From contig SAXG01000022.1 of assembly GCA_012932865.1 (NCBI GenBank), forward strand, positions 310,001 through 374,000: 64,000 nt of DNA. The letters are read 5' to 3'. The notes beneath the pieces are model-generated. The model was not told where the DNA came from and did no database searches. It worked only from the letters and a program-made list of their open reading frames with translations. Position 1 is the first letter of the stretch; each line of letters opens with the position of its first letter. A program made the translations under genes and the position numbers. Shown one piece after another: positions 32,514 through 42,223 of the stretch. The stretch is from Amylostereum areolatum. Taxonomy: Eukaryota > Basidiomycota > Agaricomycetes > Russulales > Stereaceae.

Positions 32514-32514
32514 T
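32505..32514 (-). promoter_or_regulatory. Self-priming primer-binding site of the Gypsy element
   Basis: Minus-strand AGAACGAGCT, 2 nt inside the 5' LTR edge. It is the exact reverse complement of AGCTCGTTCT (32756-32747) in the LTR, which lies 34 nt downstream of the TATA box and therefore at the predicted mRNA 5' end. There is no tRNA-like TGG start. This is the arrangement of Tf1/sushi elements, which prime with their own 5' end. Confidence 0.75.
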
Positions 32515-32516
32515 AG

Positions 32517-33054
32517 TGTTAAGGACGGTCCTTATCACGTGACAAGCAGCTCAGGCTACAGTACTCGTGTGGATGAGAGGTGGGATCAGGTGATCCAGAC
32601 GTCTCGGCTATACAAAGTTAGAGGTCGATAAGCGAAGCAGTAAGTCTTCACAGAAGACTTAGGCGAGCTTTCGACTTAGTTACTTTATGCTCTCTTTAGT
32701 AGTTTTAAGAGGAGGTTCTATTTAGAACAGTCCTGTATTTACAAAGAGAACGAGCTGAGGAATGGCTCGTTCGATGAGCCTCCTTTTATAAGAAAGGAGG
32801 TCGAGTAAATATATGTACATTGAGCGACGGTCGCATCAAGTATCTATGGGGATGAGACTGTGGCACCGTCGCGGCTGTGCCGTTGAGACGGTGACGATCT
32901 GTGGCACTGTCGTCGGGACGGTGACGATCTGTGGCACTGTCGTCGTCGCGTCGTTGAGACGGTTACGACCTGGGGCACAGTCGTAATCCGTCGTTTAGCG
33001 ACGTCCTTCCTAATAAGGTAATGGAAAATGAAGTACCTTGGACAAGTTGTAACA
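32517..33054 (-). repeat. 5' LTR of the Gypsy element
   Basis: 538 bp, one base shorter than the left LTR (ATCTATGGGG against ATCTACTGGGG). Contains the promoter: TATAAAA at 32790-32784 (minus strand) and a predicted start at 32756. Confidence 0.93.
32784..32790 (-). promoter_or_regulatory. LTR TATA box
   Basis: TATAAAA on the minus strand, 34 nt before the A of AGCTCGTTCT, the sequence complementary to the primer site. The spacing fits a polymerase II start there. Confidence 0.65.
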
Positions 33055-33257
33055 GTCTCGGCGAAGAGAACATGTTGTGCCCCCACACCATGCGTCGGTT
33101 CGTCGATGGGGGGTGTTTTGTCATGCCGTTCAGCAGACAGGTGGACCAGGCGCCAGGCTTGGGTCAACTGACGACATTCTGGAGGTACGGAGGGCCACCG
33201 TGCGGGGGCAGCTGTATGCGGGACACCACGAATCGGATCGGCTTGGACATTGTTTAG
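33055..33257 (+). pseudogene. Nucleotidyltransferase-like protein N2, 3' part after the Gypsy insertion
   Basis: Following the second GTCTC copy the N2 frame continues for 66 codons to a TAG at 33255-33257. It carries the family C-terminus: 'MLCPHTMRRFVDGGC' and 'RYGGPPCGGSC', matching 'YCPH..R.F.D..C' and the Cys/Gly-rich end of N1 and N4. The exact continuation of the frame across the insertion shows that the gene was whole when the element landed. Confidence 0.75.
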
Positions 33258-33474
33258 GCACAGTTTTTTTCTGTACGTTCCGCTTGCCTTTTTCCTCCCC
33301 CGTTTATTTGCGCCGACAATGTGTAATGAAGATGTGTACTTCCGCAATGCAGTCGCTGGTTCCCGTTTGCAGTTTTCGCTTTTCGCGGCGTCCGAAATGG
33401 CCGGTGCGAGTACATAAGGGCAGGTGTCCGTCCTAATCTAATGTAGTCGATCCTTGGACAACATTAATTCTAAG

Positions 33475-34814
33475 ATGGACACGAATGTGCACAAGGTACG
33501 TCTCTTCTCCTCTGGGAGGGACTGAAGCTTACCTCGACCTCCTCTCTTAGGGTGGCGAATACTCTGTCCGCGCTTTCGTGTGCCCTCCCAGGGCTCCGCT
33601 TCCTGCGTCAACGTCTCCACTAGTCACCACAACCTCAACGCTGGAGTCAGCGACCCTTCCTATGAACAATGGTTCACCTACTCCCTCCACGTGCGGTCGA
33701 AGACGGTCTCGATCAGACGCCGAGGGAAGACACACCGCTTCATTATCTATTATACTCGCCACGACACCTTGTACTCCCCCTCCAACACAATTCTCGACAA
33801 CGCTCACTTCTTCTTTCGTGGTGAGCTGCTGGTGTTCCGTCGCGCCGTCACCTCTCGTTGTGTTGTCAACATACGCGCGGGGGAGTCATCCCTGCTCTGG
33901 GCGGCGGTTAGCAAGTTTGTCGGTTTTCTCCCCTGTTCGGTTCCTTCCTGCTGACACGTAGTCGCCGTAGATTCGTCCGCGGGGTCTGATGATGCCAAGG
34001 GTGAATAATGTTAGGAGGCTTTGGGCCCAGTGGCGTCCCCGTTAGGGGTGCGGTATCGGCTGCCCGGTTCGCACGAAGTCTCAAAAGTTTGCATTCTACC
34101 TACGTACCTTATCTTTGTCGAGCCACGGTTTTCGTTATGAACCATTCACCCGCCTTTAAAACCCATTCTTGTACATCCGATTCCTGCTCAGGACGACACC
34201 TTCACCGAGACGCAATATGAACAACGTGCGCGGATCGTATTCTCTGGATACCGCCAAAGCTGACCATTCTTCAGCCTTCCTGGAATGCCGCCTACGTCTT
34301 CCCCGACATCGACGTCGATGTGTTTACCTCCTTCGACACCTTTGCGCAACATTTCGATTCATGCGAGTTAGAGCACGACAAGGTTGGGTTGATATCCGAC
34401 GAACGGATCGCCGATTTTCTTCTCGACGCAAAGGTGTGTATTCCGCACATTTGCCTGCGTTGTCTTACTGATCTGTCTGCAAACTAGGTGGGGCCGATTT
34501 GTAACTTTTACGATCGCAGCCCGCGTGCCATCACCTGGTATTACACCGTCTACGGAAGTCCGCAGGGGAGAGGGGGGGGAACCGCGGGAGGTACATTGAA
34601 CTCGATTGCCTCCATTGTCTCCGTGCCGCGCTCGCCCCCCGTGTACGGGCCTGTTGTTATCGTCAAAAATGCGCCCTTCGACAATTGGAAGGACGTTGAC
34701 AAGACGGTCGACCTGGACGCAATCGTTAGGTCGCTGTGGTGGTACCACCAGAGTGGGGTCGATGCTCACGACGTCTTCAGAGAGCGAATGCTCCTGCGTT
34801 TGTACGGGAAATAG
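33475..34814 (+). pseudogene. Unknown-family protein A2, decayed paralogue of A1
   Basis: Parts of a protein related to A1 can be followed: 'SASCVNVSTSHHNLNAG' (A1 'SFVNVSTGVYGVKAV'), then 'RILWIPPKLTILQPSWNAAY' (A1 'LAIWIPVTISKLWLYDASG') and 'DVDVFTSFDTFAQHFDSCE', then after an intron (34436-34487) a well-formed 108-codon end ('VGPICNFYDRSPRAITWYY' to stop 34814). The pieces lie in different frames: the short first exon (ATG 33475) does not join in phase to the first block, and a one-base loss near 34240 precedes 'LWIPP'. I take it as a degraded gene although some joins might be missed introns. It precedes N3 by 111 bp, as A1 precedes N1. Confidence 0.5.
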
Positions 34815-34924
34815 GTACGGGGTCATTGTGGCTAAAATAATGTCCTTTAGGGTACATCCGGTTTTATGTTCCCTTAAGTACCTTTTCGCTGGCTGTGTTG
34901 AGCAGGCCGACTTTACGCTCCCCG

Positions 34925-35939
34925 ATGGATGAAGATGCTGCGACCAAAGACGTTCTACTCAGCTTTCCTACCCTCCCCCGCGATATTCTGTGGCTCGTGT
35001 ACGATGACCTCACTTTCGAAGAACTTGTTAGGTTGGTGCTGATAGGGGCCGTCATTCAATTCGCCTTGGCTGACAATGAGCGTCAGGCTGCTGAAGATGT
35101 GTAGGAGGCTGCGCACAGAGGTCCACGCGTTCCTCGACTGGCTCTGGTGCCACACAGTGGGGACGTTCGGCGTTGACCCTGTTCTTCTGCGCTCGGTCCT
35201 ACGGTCAACGCAATCGGTCATTGGAGGATTCGCGGCGCTCAAGTTCTTCCTTCACGGCACCTCGTTCTGCAACGTGCCCACCACCCGCCTCGACATATAC
35301 ACCCCTCTCACTAGTGCCCTTGCTGTTGCGGACGCCGTGGAGTGGTCCACTCCGTTTACTTTCCTCTACACAATCTCCTCAGGAGGTCGAGACTCGCTGG
35401 AGAGCGACGAGGGAGGGTGCGTTGCGACGGTCGTGTTCAAACACAAAAATCAAGGTCAAGAGATCTTTGTTCATTGCAGTGCAACACCGTCAGCCGTTTC
35501 GCCTATCCCCCTTGCGACGTCGACTTTATTCATGAATTTCCTGTCGTCGGACACTGCTTGTGCTTTCTACCCTTCCAAGACGATACGCGGTGCGGGGCTG
35601 ATTAATCCGCTGCGGCGGTGGGACGATCCGTCGAGGGAGGACTGGGTCACCTTGGCCGGGTTGGGCTTCACACAGGGCGAGTTCCCGTCGCGTGGGGTGC
35701 CGAAACCACGGGGATGGAACCCGTCGAAGGGACCCTACTACGAGAAGAACATTCCGCGTGGTGTCGCCGACGGACGCTGTTTGCTTGCAGACTTTCGGGG
35801 CGGATGCGGACAGGCACCATACTGTGGGGACGAGTGGGCTGCGCCGCGGGAGCGGGTCTATGTGGGGTGGAGATTTGGCGGGGTGCGATCGGCGGGGGTC
35901 CGATGTGAAATGTCTCGTGTCTGTATTGAGAGTGTCTAA
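34925..35939 (+). CDS. F-box-like/nucleotidyltransferase-like protein N3
   Basis: Two exons, 34925-35031 and 35087-35939 (319 aa). The 55-nt intron (GTTGGT donor, GGCTGAC branch, GTCAG end) removes an apparent frame break and restores a convincing F-box-like helix: 'LPRDILWLVYDDLTFEELVR' then 'LLKMCRRLRTEVHAFL'. The core follows: 'SVIGGFAALKFFL' (GG at 82-83) and 'TRLDIYTP' (Arg replaces the first Asp; Asp 105 kept). The third acidic position reads 'GQEIFVHCS' (Glu). The C-terminal Cys/Gly-rich region is more divergent. By family logic it could recruit a target to an SCF ligase through the F-box-like end. Catalysis by the degenerate core is unlikely. Confidence 0.7.
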
Positions 35940-36212
35940 AATGTTCTCCTAACTTACAAAATGTAACGGTGCGCTGGTCCTCTGTCCTTACCTTATTGGG
36001 GCCGTGCATGGTACCTTCGTTTAGCCATCGCCAGAGGGAAGAGATTGCGAGGCAATAAAAACGATTAGACTGGAGCAACGGGCCTCACTTCGCCTGCTCC
36101 GACCCCCTTCGCTTCTTCGATAACTCTTGCTCAAAATGGTTCTTGATTTTTGCCCCGCGGTCGTCGATCAAGGTCCGTATCTGCTTCGTGATGGCCATTG
36201 TGCCTCGGACTC
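35940..36212. other. Intergenic region N3 to Cys-rich gene
   Basis: No gene supported. Confidence 0.35.
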
Positions 36213-36769
36213 ATGGTCGTAGAAGCAGAGCAGTTGATCTTGCCTGCGGCGTCTCCGGTCGAGGCCGGTGCAGAGCCGGGACAGGCTGAAGGGAGGGTGA
36301 GTTGACTGGTCGTGTTGTCGTGCCGTGTTGAAACTGATATCGCGAACCCCTCCAGGCATTCGAAGCAGTTGGCCCTGCCCGGGGTGACGATTTCATCTCT
36401 GTTTGGACGACGGAGGATGACGACACGTGCAGTGGCGACCCGTGCATGCCCGGGCATACGTTGCGTCTGCGTTTGGGGGGCCGCTATCTTCTCTGCCCTG
36501 GATTCGCAATACAGGCTGGCTTGGACAGCGATGCATCTGTCGTGGTGGTTGCTTTCGAAGACGAGACCGATTCGGTGCGCACGAGGTACTGCCCGGTCGG
36601 GGGGGATTGCGGGGTCGACTGTGACGAGCACATTCTTACTCTCGGTCGTATCCCCTGTCTATACTATGATTTCCCGGAGTGTACACTCCTGGAACGGTGG
36701 CAGTTCCCGTGCTTGGGCTGGGAGGTGGTCCCTGTTGTGGAGAATAGAGACGATCCTCTGTTGAATTGA
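36213..36769 (+). CDS. Small Cys-rich protein of unknown function (165 aa)
   Basis: Exons 36213-36296 and 36356-36769, joined at phase 0 by a 59-nt intron (GTGAGT...CCAG). The protein starts 'MVVEAEQLILPAASP', has an acidic N-terminal part ('WTTEDDDTCSGDPC') and about ten cysteines in the second half ('RYCPVGGDCGVDCDE', 'IPCLYYDFPEC'). There is no signal peptide, so the cysteines more likely bind metal than form disulfides. It ends 113 bp before N4 in the same orientation, the position held by A-family genes before N1 and N3, but I see no convincing similarity to A1. The antisense frame (36131-36631) has no support. Confidence 0.55.
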
Positions 36770-36882
36770 TCTTTGATAAACTGGTAATGACGCACCGTGT
36801 TCATGCCATGACGTATGGAGCGAAAGCGTTGGACGCACCTTGTCCCTCTCGTGCAAAAGCGACTGTTCATCACGTTCTCCTC

Positions 36883-37836
36883 ATGGACGACCATACCAAC
36901 ATCCGAACGGGGGTCGTAGACTACCTCGCCGGACCTGGACCCGATACCCTGGAAGTCTATAGCAGCATCGCACAGGAACTCCCCTTCGCATTCCTCGTGT
37001 CGACATCACGGTCGTCTCGTATCTATGAGGAGGTGGTCGCGGACCTGGTCAAGACACGGTTGGAAGAGAAGCTCACCGAAGTGGTACCGAACGTCCCCCG
37101 CCTGTTCGCGGTGCTAGAGAAAACGAGATCAGTTATTGGTGGTGAATGGGCACTCAACTTCATCCTCGCACAAGGCCCTGTGGTGCCAACCTGGTCCCCT
37201 TCCTGCATCGACATCTACTGCGAAGTCCGCAACTGCCCAACGGTGGTCGAATACCTCACCCACGAGGCCGGCTACATTCCCGCCGTGAACACGGTGGCGG
37301 CGGCGGTCCCGCTTGTCCTCCCGCCTCTTATCGCATGCGCCTTCCACCTCTTCCACACCGAGCGCAACGTCTACGCGAATGTGCTGTGCGCGGAGGGCGA
37401 TGCGGCAGAGGCGGCGGTCATATCTTCGTGGGGAACGCACCTGATGAACTTTGTATCGCCGTTCAACATCGTCGTGGCATATCCCGAGCTCACACTGAAG
37501 AACAAGGCCGCCTTGAACCACGCAAACACTGCCGGGTTGGGTTCGACCTCCATAGAAGTGTACCAGGGGAGGGGGTTCGATGTACGGCCCTTCAATCGCC
37601 TATTTGTGGACCACACGAGCGCAGCCGGGATGGCACTGTACTGTCCGCACGTTCGTCGAGCGTTCGATGACGCTGCGTGCGCGCGCCTCCGCTTCGCGTC
37701 AATTGAGGACGAGTACAAGTTTGGCGGGTTCTGGGACATGACGGTTGAGTGGACGCTGGGAGGACTGGAGAACACATGTGGAGGACACTGCGGGAAGGTG
37801 AGCGAGCCCAAGGTGCGCATTGCGTGGAGGGTGTAA
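36883..37836 (+). CDS. Nucleotidyltransferase-like protein N4
   Basis: 317 aa in one exon. The start 'MDDHTNIRTGVVDYL' is preferred over the upstream ATG at 36787 because family similarity begins here. N-terminal helices (~20-75) occupy the F-box-like position but match weakly. The core has 'SVIGGEWALNFIL' (GG 86-87) and 'SCIDIYCEV' (Cys replaces the first Asp; Asp 110 kept). The third position reads 'VYANVLCAE' (Asn). The C-terminus 'YCPHVRRAFDDAAC' and 'LGGLENTCGGHC' is well conserved with N1 and N2. Likely a non-catalytic paralogue. Function unknown. Confidence 0.7.
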   Translation: MDDHTNIRTGVVDYLAGPGPDTLEVYSSIAQELPFAFLVSTSRSSRIYEEVVADLVKTRLEEKLTEVVPNVPRLFAVLEKTRSVIGGEWALNFILAQGPVVPTWSPSCIDIYCEVRNCPTVVEYLTHEAGYIPAVNTVAAAVPLVLPPLIACAFHLFHTERNVYANVLCAEGDAAEAAVISSWGTHLMNFVSPFNIVVAYPELTLKNKAALNHANTAGLGSTSIEVYQGRGFDVRPFNRLFVDHTSAAGMALYCPHVRRAFDDAACARLRFASIEDEYKFGGFWDMTVEWTLGGLENTCGGHCGKVSEPKVRIAWRV

Positions 37837-37983
37837 ATCCTCACAGAGCATACAACTGTTTGCGGGCGTCGGTGACCGGAACGGGCTGAGGCGGAAGGGT
37901 GGAAATGTGAGGACCGGCGGATGTGTCTCAGATGTTGTCTTATAAGGTTCGACTGCATGTAATGGAGAGTTGCCTACACCTTG

Positions 37984-38761
37984 ATGACCTCCGCATCCGT
38001 GAACGACTTCTCCACCGTGACTTCGCCGTTGTGGTCGAGGTAACGTACCACTTTGGAGTGATGGAGGTCGACGCTCACCCGCGCTAGACTCTACGGCATC
38101 GCGTTAACGTGCAACGACGTGGATAATGTGTACGGCATCCGAGCTCTGCCCCCCACGCTGGGTTGGATCGATAGGGGTGGAGGCATAGAGATTCTCGGTG
38201 ACGCCGAGCTACTTCAGGAGGCAACCGTCAAAGTCGTTGGGCGCGTCTCACACACATGATTCCGCGACGACGTTGGAGAGGCCGCGGCCATTCAATCGGT
38301 CACAATTACGCTGATGTTTGAAGCGGACCGAGGCGCTCTACATGATCTCTATTATTGGTATGGACTTCCTTGTGAGTACTTACAGGGATCGGGCCTACAA
38401 ACAGGTGTGCTGACCTTCCGAACGTAGATGGGCCTGTCCCGATGACGAAGGCGTTACGAGCCGATTTCACGGACGGACCGTGTGAGTGTGCTATTCCACA
38501 TGTCGAGGTAGGTAGTAAATCTTGATCTGCCCCTACAGCGGGCGTCTCTGACAGAGGCGGGCGTAGTTGTTCTCGCAGATATTCGACGCGTCAACAGGCG
38601 TTGACGATATGGCACGCGTTGGAGTAGATGATCTGGACGCACGAGATATCGTAGCGATGGATATCGCAGTGGTGAGACAGGGAGCCGCCGACCCTTCCAA
38701 CGACAACTGGAAGTACGTTACTTTCCGCTTGGACAGGATCTCCGTAATCGGCTGTGACTAG
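37984..38761 (+). pseudogene. Unknown-family protein A4, paralogue of A1 with nonsense codon
   Basis: ATG 37984 ('MTSASVNDFSTVTSP'), a 48-nt intron, then 'DNVYGIRALPPTLGW', matching A1 'TGVYGVKAVPAGLSW'. An in-frame TGA after 'VGRVSHT' (~38257) is followed in the same frame by 'FRDDVGEAAAIQSVTITLMF'. Later segments, separated by likely introns, include 'DDLDARDIVAMDIAVV' and 'NWKYVTFRLDRISVI', the counterpart of A1 'LSEGDAVVLEVTVT' and 'SWKVSF'. The nonsense codon (perhaps from CGA or TGG) indicates decay. Confidence 0.5.
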
Positions 38762-39044
38762 ATTGGTCTGTGATATAGTCGTACACAAAGATATATCCAT
38801 CATTGGTCTTGATTGGATGCTAGTACGTGAGAATCGAAACTTCAAGTACCTAAAATCTGCAGTACCAAGAGACCAGGGGGGGCGCGAAGCGCGGTAGTAT
38901 TCAATTGACCGTTGCCCATCCCCATACATAGTCATGTACCATGTGCCGTTGTAGTGTTGGCGGCGAAGTCGGCTAAGTGTAACTGTAAAAGTAAGAGTAG
39001 GAGGCGCACAGCCAAACAAGGCCAAATTTTCGTCAAAAGCGGAC
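38762..39044. other. Intergenic region upstream of the sphingolipid methyltransferase
   Basis: No gene supported. Presumptive promoter of the downstream gene; no obvious TATA box. Confidence 0.35.
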
Positions 39045-40907
39045 ATGGCGGGCGTCGGGATCCCTCGTCGTACGTCGTTCGCCATGTCGACGCCGCCTGT
39101 CACCACCTCCGTCTCCGCCTTCAAAAACGCTCCCCCCCTCGGCATTGCTGAGGGGAACGGCTCCTTCTCCAATGCTGCGCTCGCTGGCCTCATCATTGGC
39201 GTGCCATGGGTCGTGAAGCGCATGCTTCCAATCATAAACCGAGGCGGTTTCAAGACCTACGTGTTCTTCGTTCTCGTCCTCGGTGCTCCTATCACGGTCG
39301 GATATTGGTATCTCATGAGCGTGTACGGTCCCCGCAAGAATGAACGCGTCCGCTACCCCGGCAAGGACATCGAAGAGTACATTACCATCCGGGACCCCAC
39401 ACTCAAGACCCGCTACCACGGCAAGGAGAAGATCCCTATCCAGGAGTTCTATGACGCCTATTTTGAGGGAAAGATTGACATCAAAGGTACGTCGTCGCGC
39501 CAGCTGGCAATCCCACTCTCTGACACGTCATGCGAAGGCGACGTCCTGGAGACGCTCGAGGCCCGTCACGACTTCACGAAGATGATTTTCTCCGTGGATT
39601 TGTTCAAGCACGTTCTCCTCAAGCTTATTCCCGACGTTATCTTCCATACCCAACACCAGGACGAGGAGCAGATCCGTGACAACTATGACCGTACGTGCAC
39701 AAGCTGCCCTTGCCGCACCCCTTCACTGACTAACCCCGTCTCGTGTACACAGGAGGTGACGACTTCTACGGATGGTACGCGTCCTTCTTGTTGCTCGTAC
39801 TCTTTGTCTCACTCGTGTCCAGGTTCCTCGGTCCCCGCATGATTTACACGTCCGGCATCCGCACCTCCCTCGACGAGCCGCAGAACCTCGAACAACTTCA
39901 GGACAACAAGCTCACCATCGTCTGCGAGAAGCTCAACCTGAAACCGGAAGATCGCCTTCTCGACATTGGCTGTGGCTGGGGCACACTCGTCGCGTTCGCC
40001 AACAAGAATTACGGCTGCGATGCAACGGGTGTCACCCTTGCCGAGAAGCAAGCGGCCTTCGGTAACAAGCGCATCGAGGACAACGGCTGTGATACCTCCA
40101 AGGCACGCATCTTGTGCAAGGACTACCGTGACATTCCTGGTGGCACCGGTGCATTCACGAAGATCGTCAGTTTGGAGATGGCCGAGGTACGCGTGCTTCC
40201 CCTAGTGCGGTGGTGACAGTACTCACCGTAGCCCTCCATAGCATGTTGGTCTTCGTCGCTACGACACGTTCCTTCGCCAGGTATACAACCTCCTCGACGA
40301 CGACGGTGTCTTTGTCTTCCAAGTCGCTGGCCTGCGTCCCCATTGGCAGTTTGAAGATCTCATCTGGTACGTCTCCTTTCCCTGCGCTTTTTTTACTGCG
40401 ACTGAGCCGCGTCACATCAGGGGTATCTTTATGAACAAGTACATCTTCCCTGGTGCGGACGCTAGCGCCTCGCTCGGCTGGGTCGTGAGCCACCTCGAAT
40501 CCTGCGGCTGGGAGGTAAAGAACATCGACGTTCTCGGTGTTCACTACTCTGCAACGATCTACCACTGGTACCAAAACTGGGTTTCCAACCGCGAGAATGT
40601 CGTCAAGGCCTACGGTGAATGGTGAGCGTTTATCCCTTCTTGCTTTGTTGTCGACGACTGACCCTGTCTGTGCAGGTGGTACCGCCTCTGGGTCTTCTTC
40701 CTTGCTTGGTCCGTCATCATCGCTCGCAACGGTGGCTCGTCTGTCTTCCAGTTCACTCTGCACAAGAACCTGAACGCGTATCCTCGCATCCTTGGCGTCG
40801 AGAACCACTCGTCCATCAAAGTTACTCCCAAGAGGGAGATCCAGTACGTTCTTCGCCTCCCTCCTCTTGCAATTCCCCTGACCTATCTTTGTAGGCCTAT
40901 CCTCTAA
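39045..40907 (+). CDS. MTS1: Sphingolipid C9-methyltransferase
   Basis: Eight exons (39045-39486, 39538-39690, 39753-39774, 39823-40186, 40242-40366, 40421-40621, 40676-40843, 40895-40907) splice to 495 aa, the usual family length, including a 22-nt micro-exon. The enzyme adds a methyl group from S-adenosylmethionine to C9 of the sphingoid base of fungal glucosylceramides, in ER or Golgi membranes. Two N-terminal membrane segments are visible (~43-60 'AALAGLIIGVPWVVKRM' and ~73-92 'YVFFVLVLGAPITVGYWYLM'). The Rossmann methyltransferase core has the SAM motif 'LLDIGCGWGTLVAFA', 'GVTLAEKQ' and 'HVGLRRYDTFLRQVYNLL', as in cyclopropane-fatty-acid-synthase relatives. The last intron leaves only the codons 'PIL'. 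The gene appears fully intact, in contrast to its neighbours. Confidence 0.93.
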
Positions 40908-42057
40908 TCCATTAGTTGGGCTACCTGCTTGCTAGCATCTCCTCTTTACGACTTACGAATCGTTACGAGACGGTACCAAAGTTACACTACAATTTGCCTG
41001 GGGCAATGCCATATTTTCAAACATGAGATCCATCGAAAATACCGGAAGTAGAAAATGCAAACAAATAGCCATCGTGTCTCGTAGGTAGAGTACGATATGA
41101 TGATCGCTATTGTGCGTTGACGGCAGTGGGTCCATTGTTACGTAGGGCTAGCCATGATATATGACGGGTCGATGGCAGGTACATGCATACCATTTTTACA
41201 CGAAAGACGGAACTGGGATCTGGTCGCACAATGAAATGTTACATCAGTATAAGCCTAGGAAGTCCATCGTGAAACGTCGGCTCACCTGCTTTACAGTGTT
41301 CTCTATCGCGACAGATAGGGCGTTCAGAACATCCTCGCAACACGCCTCGGCATCCCTATGACAGGCAGACTCCTACCCATCCACTCCACTCGCGGCTTTC
41401 GGCCCCCCCTTACCCGAACAACCCACCTCAAGAGCTCGTAGAGCGACTGGCACTTTTGGGCATGACTCAGCCTGCCCCTGCCCCGCCTCCTCCCGCCTTC
41501 TCAGGTCTTCTTTCCCAATTCGGACAGCTGGCGCTCTTTCGCCGAGATGCCGAGTACTTCGCATTTTCCAGAGTGCGTGCCCTGTATGCCATTCCGACTT
41601 GTTACATTGGTCTGTGTGCTACTCCACGGGTGTGTACATACAAGTATCTGAACGAATACACTTGCATCTGCTGTATGAACCCTACAACGACAACGTCCGG
41701 TGGTGCGCGAGGCTGCGCTTGGACTGTACGAGGCCGCTTGATGAGTGCAACCCCGACTCAGGCGTGACCGCGACTGCAATGGCATCACAAACACAAGGGC
41801 TCATCAAAACTGTAATAGAAGTGGAATAAAGAACACTCCCTAGTACAAATTAATGTGCAGAATATGTAGAGTGAGCAAGCGAAACCGAAACGACACAAGG
41901 ATGATGCAAATCCGGGACTCGAGAGACTGAAGAATGCGACATGCCTCGGCACCTCGGTGAAAGAGCGCCAGCTGTCCGAATTGGGAAAGAAGACCTGAGA
42001 AGGCGGGAGGAGGCGGGGCAGGGGCAGGCTGAGTCATGCCCAAAAGTGCCAGTCGCT
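40908..42057. other. Intergenic region containing an inverted duplication
   Basis: No independent gene is supported. It holds both arms of a ~190-bp inverted repeat derived from the 3' end of the BTB gene on its right. Confidence 0.5.
41366..41554 (+). repeat. Inverted duplication, left arm
   Basis: Matches the reverse complement of 41945-42135 at roughly 95% by eye (differences such as CGCGGC/CGCTGGC and CGCCGAGATG/CACCGAGGTG). The copied sequence corresponds to the region just 3' of the BTB gene at 42224-43033, so a fragment was duplicated and inverted. The arms are ~390 bp apart and could form an RNA hairpin if transcribed through. Confidence 0.85.
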
Positions 42058-42135
42058 CTACGAGCTCTTGAGGTGGGTTGTTCGGGTAAGGGGGGGCCGA
42101 AAGCCAGCGAGTGGAGTGGATGGGTAGGAGTCTGT
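41945..42135 (-). repeat. Inverted duplication, right arm
   Basis: Partner of 41366-41554. It is adjacent to, and possibly part of, the last exon or 3' UTR of the minus-strand BTB gene. Confidence 0.85.
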
Positions 42136-42223
42136 ATGACAGGTGGAACACAACAATCCTTGAGAACCGGTAATTCGAGGGGCCAGGAGCCCTAAGAGAA
42201 ATGGATGTAGAAGCAGTTCCATA

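Larger units (their letters stand above)
22850..33059 (-). mobile_element. Gypsy/chromovirus LTR retrotransposon, 10.2 kb, self-priming type
   Basis: Terminal LTRs at 22855-23393 and 32517-33054 (TG...CA ends) flanked by a 5-bp target duplication GTCTC (22850-22854 and 33055-33059). The element is read on the minus strand, so the right LTR is the 5' LTR. Order: self-complementary primer site, ATG-less leader ORF, Gag with zinc knuckle, protease, reverse transcriptase, RNase H, integrase with chromodomain, then ~3 kb of additional ORFs and a purine tract before the 3' LTR. The LTRs differ by only a few bases (for example CGGCTC/CAGCTC, TACGAAG/TACAAAG and one indel), so the insertion is young. 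It lies inside gene N2. The length is well above the 5-7 kb usual for fungal chromoviruses because of the extra 3' region. Confidence 0.93.

Noticed and set aside
38591..39253. 220-codon minus-strand frame over the sphingolipid methyltransferase start
   Set aside because: Antisense to the A4 remnant and to the methyltransferase first exon, with no domain of its own.
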